Shown: in pieces, positions 36,118-47,755 of the stretch | Numbering within the stretch: position 1 is the stretch's first letter | Layout: every line of letters begins with the position of its first letter | Source: Hyperoodon ampullatus | Taxonomy: Eukaryota; Chordata; Mammalia; Artiodactyla; Ziphiidae | Direction: 5' to 3' | Assembly: GCA_949752795.1 (NCBI GenBank) | Contig: OX457071.1 | Location: 30,736,800-30,800,799 of the forward strand | DNA: 64,000 bases | Program-made: the position numbers and the translations under genes | The notes under the pieces: model-generated | The model's input: the letters and a program-made list of their open reading frames with translations, nothing else | What the model was told of the DNA's origin: nothing | Database searches by the model: none

Positions 36118-36203
36118 TTACATGTAGATGTATTTCTGATGTGTTTGTGGGGAGGAAGGTGATCTCCACGTCTTACTCTTCCGCCATCTTGAAGGTCTCT
36201 TGA
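36118..36203 (-). repeat. Isolated L1 5'-end fragment with YY1-type site
   Basis: Read on the minus strand this starts near 36203 with gaccttcaagatggcggaag, then 'agtaagacgtggagatcacc' and 'ttcctccccacaaacacatc'. That is the 5' terminus of cetartiodactyl L1 elements. CAAGATGGCGG (36181-36191) matches the YY1 motif that positions L1 transcription starts. Only about 85 bp survives; no L1 body is attached to the left. Confidence 0.65.
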
Positions 36204-39200
36204 CAGTTGTGTTTATACTGCTTTTGACTGGGAGAGCTACTATCAGCTGGACTGCTGTGTTGCCAAATCTTATTTGGGAAATAGGAATATCCAGAGTACC
36301 GTTTTTATCCAGTGCACATGTAATTGATCAACAGCCAGCTAATAAATCTGATGATAAATTTGGCTGTAATTGATACAGTTTACTCATATGAAATAAGTAA
36401 CATAGGTGTATAGATACGTGTACATGAATATAAACACATATACATAAATTATATAGGGTTGTATAATATCAAAATATTTGTTACAACATAAAGAGTACCA
36501 TGTTACTAAAATTGATGACTAATCTTATTTGCCTCTTGGGAATCAATTGAGCTATTGGATTCCCCAGCAAGTGCGTTTTGATCAAGATCACAACAAGATA
36601 TGTTTGACAGCAATTTTAAATTATTAGAGTTTATTACATATTTAAAGTCTGAAGTCAGTTGAGATTGTATGTATCTGATTTTTAGCTTAGAGAGACAAAT
36701 CTATCTATATTTTGTTCCAAGGACTATGTCCTCAATGCTGTACAATTACCATGTGCTCTGTAAAAACAACACACCTTCTTGGATGGTCTGAAATATGGTG
36801 TGATGCTCAGCCCTTCTCTTTATGCTAAACAAGGTCAGAATCAGGAATGCAGAGATTACTATGCTTCATGTATATACAGTATAACTTTCAGGTATATGTA
36901 CCGATCGAATCTGCACTAGTTGCAAGAGTTAATAATTAAGGATTGGGTTCCTTAGCTGTGAACATTGTTATTTATGGTGTTTATTATGGCTGTGCTGTGC
37001 TGATCCTGGAAAAATCAGGGAAAGAGAAATATTTCCCGGGCAAATTCCATTTCTTAAAAAAAATGCTTGAAAATGTGTTTAATTATTTCACTTTTACATG
37101 AAACTGAAGTGTAACCCTGTCTTTTACACATCTAGAATTATTCCAGTACAACAACAACAAAAATTATAATGAAAACAGTGATATTTAAATGTACTAAATA
37201 GCATGGGAACCCAGTCAGCTTTTTATGATTTATCCGTTTTTAACTTCAAAGACTCTGGTTAGCTTGCATTTTTTTTTTTAATGAATGGGTTGATCACAGC
37301 CAGCGAGGAAAACGGCTGAAGTCTATCAGCTGTAAATTGGTACAAAGCACTAAAAGGGACATTAGCCTCTAATCAGATTCTAACAGTTCATTAAACCTGC
37401 CTTTCCAGAATCGCTCTTTGTCCTTTCCCCTCCTTTGCAAGGCATCTTCTTCCCTTTCCATCTGGGCAAGACCTCCTCCGGGGTAGGAAGCAGTATCAAC
37501 TCATCCTTCATTGTCTACCAACCAAACAGCCTACGGGAGGCTTTGTTAGGGTGGATTCCATGCTGCTGTGAAAGGCCAGGCAGTTGAGGGCTGCTGGCAG
37601 CTGGAAGGCTTTCCTGAGGTTGGGAGGTGGCAAACCAAGCTGGCTGCTTCCAAGCATGCAAGCAAGTGACACATTGGGATTTGAGGTCCATGCCTGATAG
37701 GTAAACAACCCACCAGCCTCCTGAAAGGATTTTAAGCTTGGAACAAATGCACTGAGCTCACCAGTAATACCATAGTTCCTTGTGTTCTAAGCTATTAGGA
37801 TGCAAAAATCCCCCCAAAATATGGACAAGTCAAAAGCAAACATGTAAAAACAATGATGTATCCTGCCAGTTTTAATAATATTGTACATTTCTAAGAGAGG
37901 AACATGACAGTACTTTTTCTTCTTTTTATTACCTAACGGACTAGGTAGCATGGGATTTCTAAATGCCCATTAGTTAGCTCTGGCGTAAATTTGCTTTTCC
38001 TTCTTGCCGTTGATTTCTCTGAGCAAATATTTGTGATAAGAAGCCCCATACATTGTATTTCTCAGAGAATTTTTCTTAAACAAAAAGGAGAGTCAAGAAA
38101 TGGGAGAAATAATTAGAGCTTCACTATACTGCACTCTGTTGGTATTATTTGGTAATAAAGACGTTTAATTTATGATGTGTTGAAGTGAGAGTTGTTTTTA
38201 TTTAACCGTCTGTTGGGGAGAAAAGCAACTCTATGAATGGCGAAAACTTGAAGGTTTAGAGGTGACATTAAGCTTTGTCACCATGTAGGCAAAACATTTA
38301 GAAATGTCTCTCTTTTTCTTTTAATAAGACCACCTTAGTGTCACGTGGTTACATTCTATAACAGCAAAGACACTCTTCTAAAAACTCAGTCAAACTTAGT
38401 CATTTTGATTTCTTGGTTTAGTCAGTATTTGAGGGTAAAGTTGGCATTCTCAACACATTTTAAAACATGAGCCTGATTTTGGCCCGAAGCAAGCACTGAT
38501 GTGTGTCTTTCTGACTCCCTTCCTAGGTTGTTGACTTCAGAAAATCCCCGAAGCTGTGGAAATTAGTCAAAAAATAACCCTGATTTCATCTTTTTATAGA
38601 TGTTTGAAATTCCATTGAGCCACAATAGAAGTAAGGTTTTCCCTTCAAGAGGTGTTAAATGGAGTTTATTCTTTGATTATGGCTTCAGCTTAAGAATTCA
38701 CTCTTAATCCAAAATTGATGTTAGTTCTTTTTAAAGGAGATGTTTGCCGTTGAAAGGTAGAAATTTTCATTTGATCAGATATATCATGCTACCGGGATTC
38801 ACTGTCCAGCATTATCTTGTATTTAAAATTATTTCGACTTTGACAGTAATATGAGAGTATATAAATTATTTTGATCTGTCTTTTCCTCTGTGGATTTCTG
38901 TATACAGTACAACCTCCAGAGCTAAGGAAGAAAGAAACTTGCCTTGTATTTCCTTCCACGACTGCAAGTGTGATGAGTTATTCCGGCCTCGTATAAATTA
39001 ATGTAAGGTGGCCTCACTCCAGTTTATTACCGTCTGACCTTCAACCCGGGGGTCATAGAAACAGACTGATTAATTCAAGTTCTTGGTCATTATTTCAAAT
39101 GAAAGTTCAGAAGGGGGGGATAATTGGTTATGCTGATGTTCTCCTTTAATTATACTATATTGTTAAAAAAATTAGGTTAGCAGTACTAAATGTACTACAG

Positions 39201-39249
39201 TGAAGGCAGACGCTACCAGCTGTCCTCTTCTGAACGCTTTATAGCTGAA
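36204..39249. other. KLF12: Repeat-poor intron upstream of the KLF12 exon
   Basis: About 3 kb in which I recognise no interspersed repeat. Sub-blocks at 36490-36770 and 37270-37480 have a mixed, non-repetitive composition with homeodomain-like taatcagatt and similar motifs, typical of conserved noncoding elements. Conservation cannot be seen from one sequence, so function is inferred from position and repeat depletion only. Confidence 0.4.
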
Positions 39250-39277
39250 TTTCCCTCTCTGTCTTTTTTATTCTCAG
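39250..39277 (+). promoter_or_regulatory. KLF12: 3' splice site (polypyrimidine tract and AG) of the KLF12 exon
   Basis: A run rich in C and T (ttccctctctgtctttttta then ttctcag) ends in AG exactly where the KLF12 reading frame begins. It is a strong mammalian acceptor. No AG occurs between the tract and the splice site, so use of this acceptor is well supported. Confidence 0.88.
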
Positions 39278-39367
39278 AATATCAGCACCTTTGAGAACAG
39301 AATGCTAATGCTTGATGGGATGCCGGCAGTCAGAGTCAAAACAGAGCTTCTGGAATCTGAACAAGGG
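39278..39367 (+). CDS. KLF12: Internal coding exon of KLF12 (Krueppel-like factor 12, AP-2rep), partial CDS
   Basis: This is the only convincing protein-coding exon in the window. It is preceded by a pyrimidine-rich tract and an AG acceptor (39276-39277) and followed by a GTAAGC donor starting at 39368. It is 90 nt long and open throughout, with phase 0 at both ends. The 30 codons begin Asn-Ile-Ser-Thr-Phe-Glu-Asn-Arg and include MLMLDGMPAVRVKTELLESE, which I recognise from the N-terminal region of KLF12. KLF12 is a nuclear C2H2 zinc-finger repressor that binds CACCC/GC-type sites, originally described as a repressor of the AP-2alpha gene. V-K-T-E (39335-39346) fits the psi-K-x-E SUMO consensus, and related KLF3 has a similar N-terminal V-K-x-E. 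From memory human KLF12 has Asn where Ser occurs here (codon 3). The CtBP-binding motif and zinc fingers lie in exons outside this window. Reading frame, splice sites and remembered identity all agree. Confidence 0.93.
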
Positions 39368-39375
39368 GTAAGCAG
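39368..39375 (+). promoter_or_regulatory. KLF12: 5' splice site (GTAAGCAG) of the KLF12 exon
   Basis: The exon ends in GGG and is followed by GTAAGC, a near-consensus donor. Splicing here leaves the codon phase at 0. The remembered KLF12 protein continues with Ser-Pro-Asn after the Gly. The genomic frame instead reads Val-Ser-Arg and stops about 130 nt later, so this is a genuine exon edge. Confidence 0.87.
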
Positions 39376-42300
39376 AAGCTTCCGACCGTGCCCCACCCCC
39401 TTCTCTTTAGGAGAGTGGCAGTGTTTACATCCAGAGTGTTCTAAGGTTTGCAGAACACTTCTGATTTTTCACTTGCTTCAGCTTTTCTCTCTTGAGTAAA
39501 AATCATCTGAGACCATGGTTGATTCTCACCCACTGGCAACCTCAAATCTTACTAACTTAGAAAAGAGAAGTTCTTGAATTTAGGAAGGCATAGGGACCCT
39601 ACGGCTTTATTTGATTTGGTGAATGTTTTGGAAAGCTAATTCAAATCCAACTCACAGAGGAAGTATTAAAAATATAAGATGGGTCTCTAACCTCAGTGTC
39701 AAGATAGTTTGGTTCTTCCTGAGTTAGGAAATTACAGAGTACAGGTATGAGAATGTTACTGTTTTGGGATGGATTTCTCTTTTGACATTTGTTTTTACCT
39801 TTTTTATAGTTGATGAAATTTAGGTCAGTGAGTTTGAAAAGCACATAAAAGCAGAAGAAAGCTTATTGAGCAATAACATAGCCAAATTGACCATCTATGG
39901 CTACTGAAAGTGTAAGGACTTAAGAACACAGCTAGATTTTTTAAAAAGGATGTGGGTGATTTTATAATGGTTAACATCTATAGCTTCACTAGTAAAAATC
40001 ATAATCAGCGCGATGTGATTCCTTGCAGCATTGGCTGACCACCTTTTGTATTTAAGGGAGAAAGCACTGCCTACCTGTCTTACTAAACCAGCATCACAGA
40101 GGCAAGTACACGTGACCGCAAAAAGGACATCAATTAAATACATATTTAATCTTAATCTTCTTTGTGTATCCCTTATTCCAAAAAACCAAAACAAAACATT
40201 AGCAGGGTTTTCTAATTGAGTAATCAAATTTAAGTGTTAATAAACTCTCACTCTTACAACAATCAGTACGCATGAGTTCTTCTGGGACCCCATTCAAGAG
40301 GTTAGGATACTGATGTACCAAAATTATTTTGTAATGAGGACACTCGAGGGCAGGGATCTTGATGGTTGCATTTAGAGGGTTCTCCAGTAATGTCCCCATT
40401 CCTGAGCACTGTGTGGCAGGGTGTATGGCATCTCATAATATATTTCTCTTCCGTGTAAGTCAGTGTCTGAAACAGATCCCCATCACGTAGAGCATATCAT
40501 TTCATCTTTATGTTCAGCGTAGACTGTGGTAGCTCTGAAATGCACATTGTGGAGTATGTCAACCGAAAACATAACCCCACAGTCTGCGTGACATAATGAC
40601 TGATTCACAGAGATTCAACCCCAGACTTAGGCAGTAGAGCATCATGAAAGAAAAGACTATGTGTTCGTTATTAATAATTGCTTGTTCATTGTAGACAAAC
40701 CTTCAGAAAAAGTCATGTGTTCACCTGGATTTTCTAGCCTGACACTCATCAAGTTAAACTCTATATCCTCCAAACTAAGTGGTTCTTTACCTTTGTTTTT
40801 TAACCAAACCACAGAAGGATGTGTTTTATGTCTTAGGAGTTCTGTTTTCTTAATCTAAATGCATTAGCCTCAGTTTAATAAAATAAATTCCTACATACCC
40901 CATGTTTAAGTTTAACAAAACATACAGACTGTAACATCTTATTTGGAGAAGGCAGCCTGATGGAAAAGTGAAAACGGTATATTTCACAATGTCGCTTTTA
41001 TTTCACAGTATGTTCTTCAACTTAAATAACAGTAAATCTGTTCAAGTCATACATGTTGGAGGGAGGCAGAAAAGTACAGAAAACCAGTCAGAATGTGTTA
41101 CCGGGGCTATTAGGCAAAGCCAGGATAGTGCATTGTTGTCACCAGTCCTGGTAATCTTTAAGAATATCTAGGTACTTCTCTCTCCTTTACTATCATTTTT
41201 CAGTTTTAAGGTAAGGTTTGCATGAAAGATTTAAGTATACAAAAAACAAAAGCCAATATTCCCAGGGGTTTTACAGTGTGAATAAGAAACTCGTGTCACA
41301 TTATTTATAGAAAGTATTTTTCTGTCCTCAAATAGGGACAGGAAAAATTGTAGGTTCTAGGTTTTACTTAATGCCTGTTCATTAAAATCAGTTTTCTTCT
41401 TTGTGAATGGAGCTGACGTTGGTACTGTAACCCTAATTTAGAATGTGTATGTTGGAGGGGAATAGAAACTTCATTTATTCTTTTCCTTAGTCTCGTATAT
41501 ACTTTTCTTAAGTATATGACATGCAAACTTTTGTTCTCTTTTACAGCAAAGCGTTAAGAGAAGCAGACCACAGTGTTTAATGAAATGTATTATGATTTAA
41601 CTATTTATAGAATACAATTCATTTGTACTTAGTCATTTGTAATACTTTAAAATCAACTCTTCTTTAAACAGCTGAAATCTTGAATTTTAGTGAACTTTAT
41701 TTTTGGTCCCTTTACTGGAGTTTTTTATTGGGGATGATGGGATGGATGATAATACTGTGTAATTTCAGAATCTCAGAACTATTTTTAGATAAGGAGTGCT
41801 AGAATTCTGAAGATTTCTTGATTTCCGTCTTACAGAACTCTTTCCTCATTGAGCATTAAAGGCTGTTTGAAGTTTGATTCTTCATAAGAAAATGTGAACA
41901 TATTGGTGACATTAAAATCATCACATGTGTGATTACAGGCTTTTGAAAAAGACGAGATGTTAGTTACAGTGGACAAAACATTATAGAAATGTATCTGTGC
42001 ATCACAACAGTGAATGGGAAAGCCTGAAGCTTGTGCATCAGTGGGATTCTGTAATCACTCTGGAAACCTAGTTTTGAGACTCTTCCATCAGCGTTAAGGG
42101 GAAAAAAAGTTAGTCTGCCTTTCAGGCTACAGGCAGTATTGTAAAGATCTGCTACTTTACATGGACCTCCTGTCTCAGGGCACCATGAAGGTATCTGCTC
42201 CTTCTCTCTTTCTTGTCCTAAATAGTCCCTTAGGTCTTTGGCTGTCAGCTGGTCTCTGCATGTGCCCCCTCCTCTCCGAGGAATTCAGGACTGGATGAGC

Positions 42301-42430
42301 ACATTTCAGAGCTTAAAGAAAGACTGTGGAACAGGCAGAGGTTGGCCACTCTGCTTTCTCTTCTCTGAAAAGTTCTGGCTGCCTTGCCTCATCCTCTAAA
42401 TAGTTCTGTGGTGTGTGTATGTGGTCCCAT
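39376..42430. other. KLF12: Repeat-poor intron downstream of the KLF12 exon
   Basis: About 3 kb with no recognised gene or young repeat. Short ORFs (for example 39901-40227 and 40199-40399 on -) have no domain. The first few hundred bases are the usual location of splicing enhancers. Confidence 0.45.
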
Positions 42431-42540
42431 CTCTTTAATCAGATTATAAGCTCTCAGAGGGCAAGAACTATTCCTTGTGTTTTTCTCGTAGTTCCCGGCA
42501 CATGGTAAGTGCTCAGAAAATACGTGCTTTATTAAACTTG
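42425..42540 (+). repeat. L2 LINE 3'-end fragment
   Basis: 'attataagctctcagagggc', 'aactattccttgtgtttttc', 'gttcccggcacatggtaagt' and 'gctcagaaaatacgtgc' are the classic L2 3' terminus. Confidence 0.8.
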
Positions 42541-43119
42541 TCCAGGCATTGTAACTGACATGGTGCAAAATATGAAACCAGTCAATAGCTACTTATAAAC
42601 CTGCTCTAACTCATAGGGCTGTTGTGAACCTAAAAATAAGAATTGGAAATATTGGAAATAATAGATTCCCTTTGGTGGCAGTCTTCATCTTGTAAGCCAT
42701 GTGAACTGGATAGATAAGTGGCTAATTCAGACCGTCTCTGTGTGCCTTACTTCTCTTTGGAACCCTTAGTTTTGTGGTATTGAAGTCAATCATTATTGCA
42801 GTCTCCTGAAATGTGACTTAAGTTTTCTTCAGCCTTCTTGGTAATACAGCGCATGCTGCTATGTGGTCCATGGCAAGGTCGTGTGCTCTTGTGATATACT
42901 TCAGGGGCACAGCATGGAGTGGTGGAGTGACTTTGTCTGTGACCTTTGGTGCTTGTGTCCTGCTGTTATAAGAGCTTCTCATATGTGCTCTCAGCCTTTG
43001 GATGTTCCAAGGTGTTATTAAGCCCAGGACTAAAGCAGGAAGAGGAATGCTAGAATTTGTAAACCCAGAGATAAGGAGGTGTGCAGAGAACAGGCACCAC
43101 TTCAAAGACATAAAACATG

Positions 43120-43220
43120 ATTTTATTCCTGGCCCTGCAGCTCCCTAGCTGAAACGGCATTGGGAAGGAACTGCCCATCTCCAGGCCTCTATGTCTTCAT
43201 CTGTGCAATGGGGATGTTAG
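43120..43220 (+). repeat. MIR fragment, sense
   Basis: Includes 'ggcctctatgtcttcatctg' and 'tgcaatggggatgttagag', the MIR 3' core. Confidence 0.5.
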
Positions 43221-43354
43221 AGACAAGACCTTCCAAATTCAGTCTGACGGTCTTTGATTCTGGTAACAGGCATGGAGTGAGAGAAAGCATTTCCAGTGAT
43301 GAGTCTAAAAGTGATACTGCAATGAAACTGCCTGTGTGTGGAAGTAGAAATGCC

Positions 43355-43500
43355 CAGACTTTAAAGTGAGACAGACCTGAGTTAAGATGCTTCCTCAGCT
43401 GTCTCTGTCCACCTATTCCTCCTTACCTGGGAAGTGAAGTGAACCGTCCAGCCTCACAAGGGCCTGACTGCATGTGGTGGGTGCTCAAGAAATGTTCTCC
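43355..43500 (+). repeat. MIR SINE fragment, sense
   Basis: 'gagacagacctgagttaaga' and 'ggtgggtgctcaagaaatg' fit the start and end of a diverged MIR. Confidence 0.5.
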
Positions 43501-43689
43501 TTTTGAGGAAAAATAGGATGATAAAGGGCCCCGTTGCTTCACTTTCCATTGCTGCAGTTCTCATAGGTACTTAGTAGAGGTTTCAACATCTGCATTCATT
43601 TATAATGCTAAGAGAGGACTTCAGGTAAATCTTAAATCTTAAGCTTTGTTTTTTTATTTTAATTTTTATTTAAGCGTATCTGGAGAGAT

Positions 43690-44055
43690 GTTGCAAATTC
43701 TGCTTAGATTTTATCACGTAAAAAAATAGAATGATGAAGCCAGAAATCAGTTATTATTTTAACACAGGAGTGGTACCGCTTGGTGTGATAATGCTATTTG
43801 GCCATAATTTTAAAAAAAGGAGTCTGAGTTCGCATACTTTAAAGACTTGTTGGTATATTTCCAGATGAAATAATTCGATGTCTGGGATTTGCTGCAAAAT
43901 AAAAGGGGAGGGTGGAATGGATGGGGATAGAGATGCAGTAAGATTGGTCATGGTTCCATCATTACTGAAGCTGGATGATGGGTGCAAGGGGGCTTGTTTA
44001 ACTCTTCTGCCTAATCTTATATATGTTTGAAATTCTTTAAAGTAAAATGTTTAAA
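43690..44055 (+). repeat. Old L1M-type 3'-end relic, sense
   Basis: 'tcgatgtctgggatttgctgc', 'aaaggggagggtggaatgg', 'gaagctggatgatgggtgc' and 'atgtttgaaattctttaaag' are in the order of a common old L1-type 3' tail. Subfamily uncertain. Confidence 0.5.
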
Positions 44056-46104
44056 AAAGCGCTCTCAATAAAAATATGAAAAATAGGTAGGTGTCAGAGG
44101 GAGACGGGAAAGAAGCGTTCCTCACTCAGTCACCCTTGCTCTTCGTGTTCTAAGGCCTGAGGGGTCTGCCACAGGGATGGAGCGGACCTCCTCCAACCAC
44201 AAGGGTGTTGGAGCCCTTGGCTTCTCCTCCTCTCTCTCCTCTTGTAGAGGCAGGTGCAGTCCTGATCCGCAGGCTTGTAGGCACAGGGAAGTGGCAATAG
44301 CGTGGCTGAGAGAGAGAAGGAGATGGGATGTTCTGCCCATTTTAAGTGTCCCGAGCAGTTGGTAATTTGGGTGATAAAAGACCCCTCTGTGTTACACTGT
44401 GGGAGACGGCCTAAGGTCGCTTACCACAGCCCGGAAGCTGGGGAGGGGACAGGTATGGCAGCGGATAGGTATGGTTCCATGGCTTCCTAGCAGAAAATAT
44501 CAGCCCTGGTCGGACCAGAGATCTCTGAGCGCTCTAATTTTAGAGGTAGGACAAAAGAGAATAGTGGTTCTTTCCCCTGGAGGCTTGTAGTGCTTTTGCA
44601 CACCGTTCAGTAGGACATTCATAGCAAGGTGTTGAAGACGTTTCTGTATCAAGGAGAACTAGCACCGTTCAGGCGACTATATTGTCACGTCCTTAAGAGC
44701 AGAGCTAATGCTTTTTGTTTCTCGTTATTCCTCATCCTCCCAGCGCAGGGAGCTGATGCTTAGGCAGAGCTCAGCAAAGAGCGATCAATTCAGATGCTCT
44801 TTATTGTATGTGGGAGCCAGTGTCAATGGCAGAATTGAGGTTTCGAGACAGGTGCCATTTTGGAAAAGCCGCCAATCCTTAGGTTTGATAAACAAAGAGA
44901 AACAGGTGCAAGCATTGTAGCTGAACCTACACGTGTGCTATGCAGTGTTGATTGGAGACAGGCAGGTACATTAAAATTCAGTGGCTTTAGAGAAAAAAAC
45001 TCCACAACACGTCTAACTTCTTTTTCCTCAGTAAATCACTGTGTTTAACTTAACATAGAAGATTTAATATACATTAGCGTGTCAAGGCTTAGTAAGACAG
45101 TGTTACTTTAATGACTATCAGAAGAGCACGAGAAGGCATTATAAAAATGCCACTTGCGTTTCCCTTCCACAGCGCCTCATTATTACCCCCTCTACTGTGG
45201 GAACAGGGGCCAGCATAGCTAGTAAATCGGTAGAATTATCTTAGACATTCGATGTTGCTTATCACTTAATATTCTCTGATGACCCACTACTTGAGATCTT
45301 TTGATCTGTAGTCCAATCTTTGCATGTCACTACCTGGCTTCAAAGAAAAGCATACGGCAGAAGCTATGTTATTGCTAATACAAGAAGACCATTCTTTTTT
45401 TTGAAAGCAGGAAAAAATATCTGCACTTGCAAAACTCATATTTTAGGGCAGAGCTGTCCTCCTCTGTAGAAGCAGAGTTGGACTGATTTTAATAATGTCA
45501 GAATGGCCAGTAAATGTATTAATAGAAAGAATTGAAAATCAATGAGCTGTGATAGTAATTACAGATAGTACCCAAGGGAAATATAGCAGGCAGCCAGATC
45601 CTTTCCCTCGGGGCCTACCCTGGGCAAAGCTATGAAGCTGATAATTCTGCCCTCCTGCTTTCCCATTAATGATGTACTTTCTCCTTCAACTTTATTCCCT
45701 TCCGCCTGCCATCCAGACACCCTTGACCCTCTGTGCAGCGTTAGTTCTTGGTATCCACAGATGCCCAGTTCTAACTGCAGTCGTATTAATTGAGGAGAAT
45801 GTGAAATGCTATTCTTTCCAAGCATTATTTGCATTTGCACAGGGTCAGGGCTTTGTAAAAAGGAACATTTTTTAAAGAAATTTCATGCTCTGAGTAATTT
45901 GGATTTGGGGGAAATTAACCTTTCCAAAATATTTCAGCGTATGAATGATTGTGTTCTCCTTCATGTCCTAGTCATTGTAGTAGAATCAGGAAAAGAAATC
46001 TGGAGCATGAGGTGTATATTTCTCTATATCTAGGTGTGTTTTCTTATACTGATATTTATATACTGATTCATAGTCTATAAAGTGCCTCACAAAAATATCT
46101 TATG
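44056..46104. other. Intronic sequence, no recognised element
   Basis: About 2 kb, somewhat GC-richer at 44100-44600. Small ORFs on both strands have no known domain and overlap one another. Nothing decisive is seen. Confidence 0.45.
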
Positions 46105-46317
46105 GGGCTTCCCTGGTGGCGCAGTGGTTGAGAGTCCTCCTGCCGATGCAGGGGACACGGGTTCGTGCCCCGGTCCGGGAAGATCCCACATGCCGTGGAG
46201 CGGCTGGGCTCCTGAGCCATGGCCGCTGAGCCTGCGCGTCCGGAGCCTGTGCTCCGCAATGGGAGAGGCCACAGCGGTGGGAGGCCCGCGTACTGCAAAA
46301 AAAAAAAAAAAAAAAAA
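46105..46317 (+). repeat. CHR-type SINE, sense copy
   Basis: Full-length, CpG-rich copy with an A22-like tail. Flanks aaaatatcttatg and aaaaaatcttatg indicate the duplicated target. Confidence 0.95.
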
Positions 46318-46369
46318 TCTTATGTAGCCCTTGGAGGACTTTTTGCTCCTGACTGTTAGGGATTAACTG

Positions 46370-47715
46370 CTGTGGGTATCAGTCTCCCACCATAAACACT
46401 AGAAAACCAGACAAAATACATTAAATGTTTTTCACATATTGGACAATAGGCAGTTAAGGACTGTGATCCTTGGGATGTGGGACGAGAAAGGGGGTGATGC
46501 TACTATTGCCTCAACCTCCCGCCTGGAGGCAAACAGGGAGGGCGGACCCAGAGAGGGTCTAACAGTCACACCGAGCTAGGCAGGCAGGGTTTGGAATTTG
46601 GAGAGGTCAAGGCAATTAATTTTTAAAGAGAACAATAACAGAGAGGATGGGGTTGTACAAAGGGAGGGCTCTGGGGATCTTCAAACTGGTCCCTTTAAGG
46701 GTTTTGCTAAGTAATGATCTGCCTGTGTGAGGAGGAAGGCAAGGAAAGAACAAGGATGACAACGGGTGGAACGATTCTTGGATTTCACATAAAATTCACA
46801 AAAACCATATGGGAGAGACCTCTTCATACATGGGCATTTGGTAGAGGTCTCAGAAGGGCCACAGCTTAGTAATAGGGCTGAATTAGTTCCATAATAGTCT
46901 GGTCTGGACCTTTCCACGACAGAAAGGATCAGACTGACCTGCAAGTTACTTAGTTGTGCCAGGACAAAATCCAACAGTCTCAAAGGAAGACAGATCTAGC
47001 CTTCACTAATGTAAAAGTAGCAATGTCTTGGCATTTGATCAAAATTGATCATATAGAAAAAAAATTTAAAAAGCGGAACAGAGTCTCAGTGACCTATGGA
47101 ACAATCCCAAGTTGTCTAATATATGTACAATTGGACTCTCAGGAGGAGGGGAGGCCAGAAAAAATATTTGAACAAAGAAATGTCTGGACATGACCCAAAC
47201 GTGATGAAAACTATAAACCCACAAATCCAAGTTCAGCCCCAAGCAAAAGAAATCACGCCAAGGCGTATAATAATCAAATTGCTGAAAACAGGTAACGAAG
47301 AGTAGTCTTAACAGCAGCCAGGGGAGAAGGAGGAAATATACCTGACATACAGTGGAACAAAAATCAGACTTCTTATCAGGCACCATTCAGGGCAGAAGAA
47401 AGAACTTGCTTAGGTAGCAGTAAAAGGACACTAGGTAGGAATTTGGGTCAACACAAGGAAATGAAGAACACTCAAAATGGCAAATACCTAGGCAAATAGA
47501 AAAGATGAAAAAAATTTTAGAAGAAAATTGCTGGAAGCAAACATAATAACAATACGTTATAACATATATCGAAGGAAAATGAGTACCAACAGTAGCACAG
47601 AAATGGGAGGATGGAAGGAAGGATACTGTTGTGTGTGTGAAGAGTTGTGGTATCATTTGAAGGTAGTCTGTGTTAAGTGAAAGGTGTAACGCTGTAAATC
47701 CTAGAGCAACCCCCC

Positions 47716-47755
<40 letters not shown>

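Larger units (their letters stand above)
1..39277 (+). other. KLF12: KLF12 intron upstream of the exon (partial)
   Basis: Everything left of the exon reads as intron: AT-rich DNA, frequent stops in all frames, and interspersed repeats. KLF12 is known to have very large introns. I looked for the short upstream exon that carries the initiator Met (Met-Asn-Ile-His-Met-Lys) and did not recognise it, so it probably lies further left. An intronic or antisense transcript could still exist; sequence alone does not exclude one. Confidence 0.8.
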
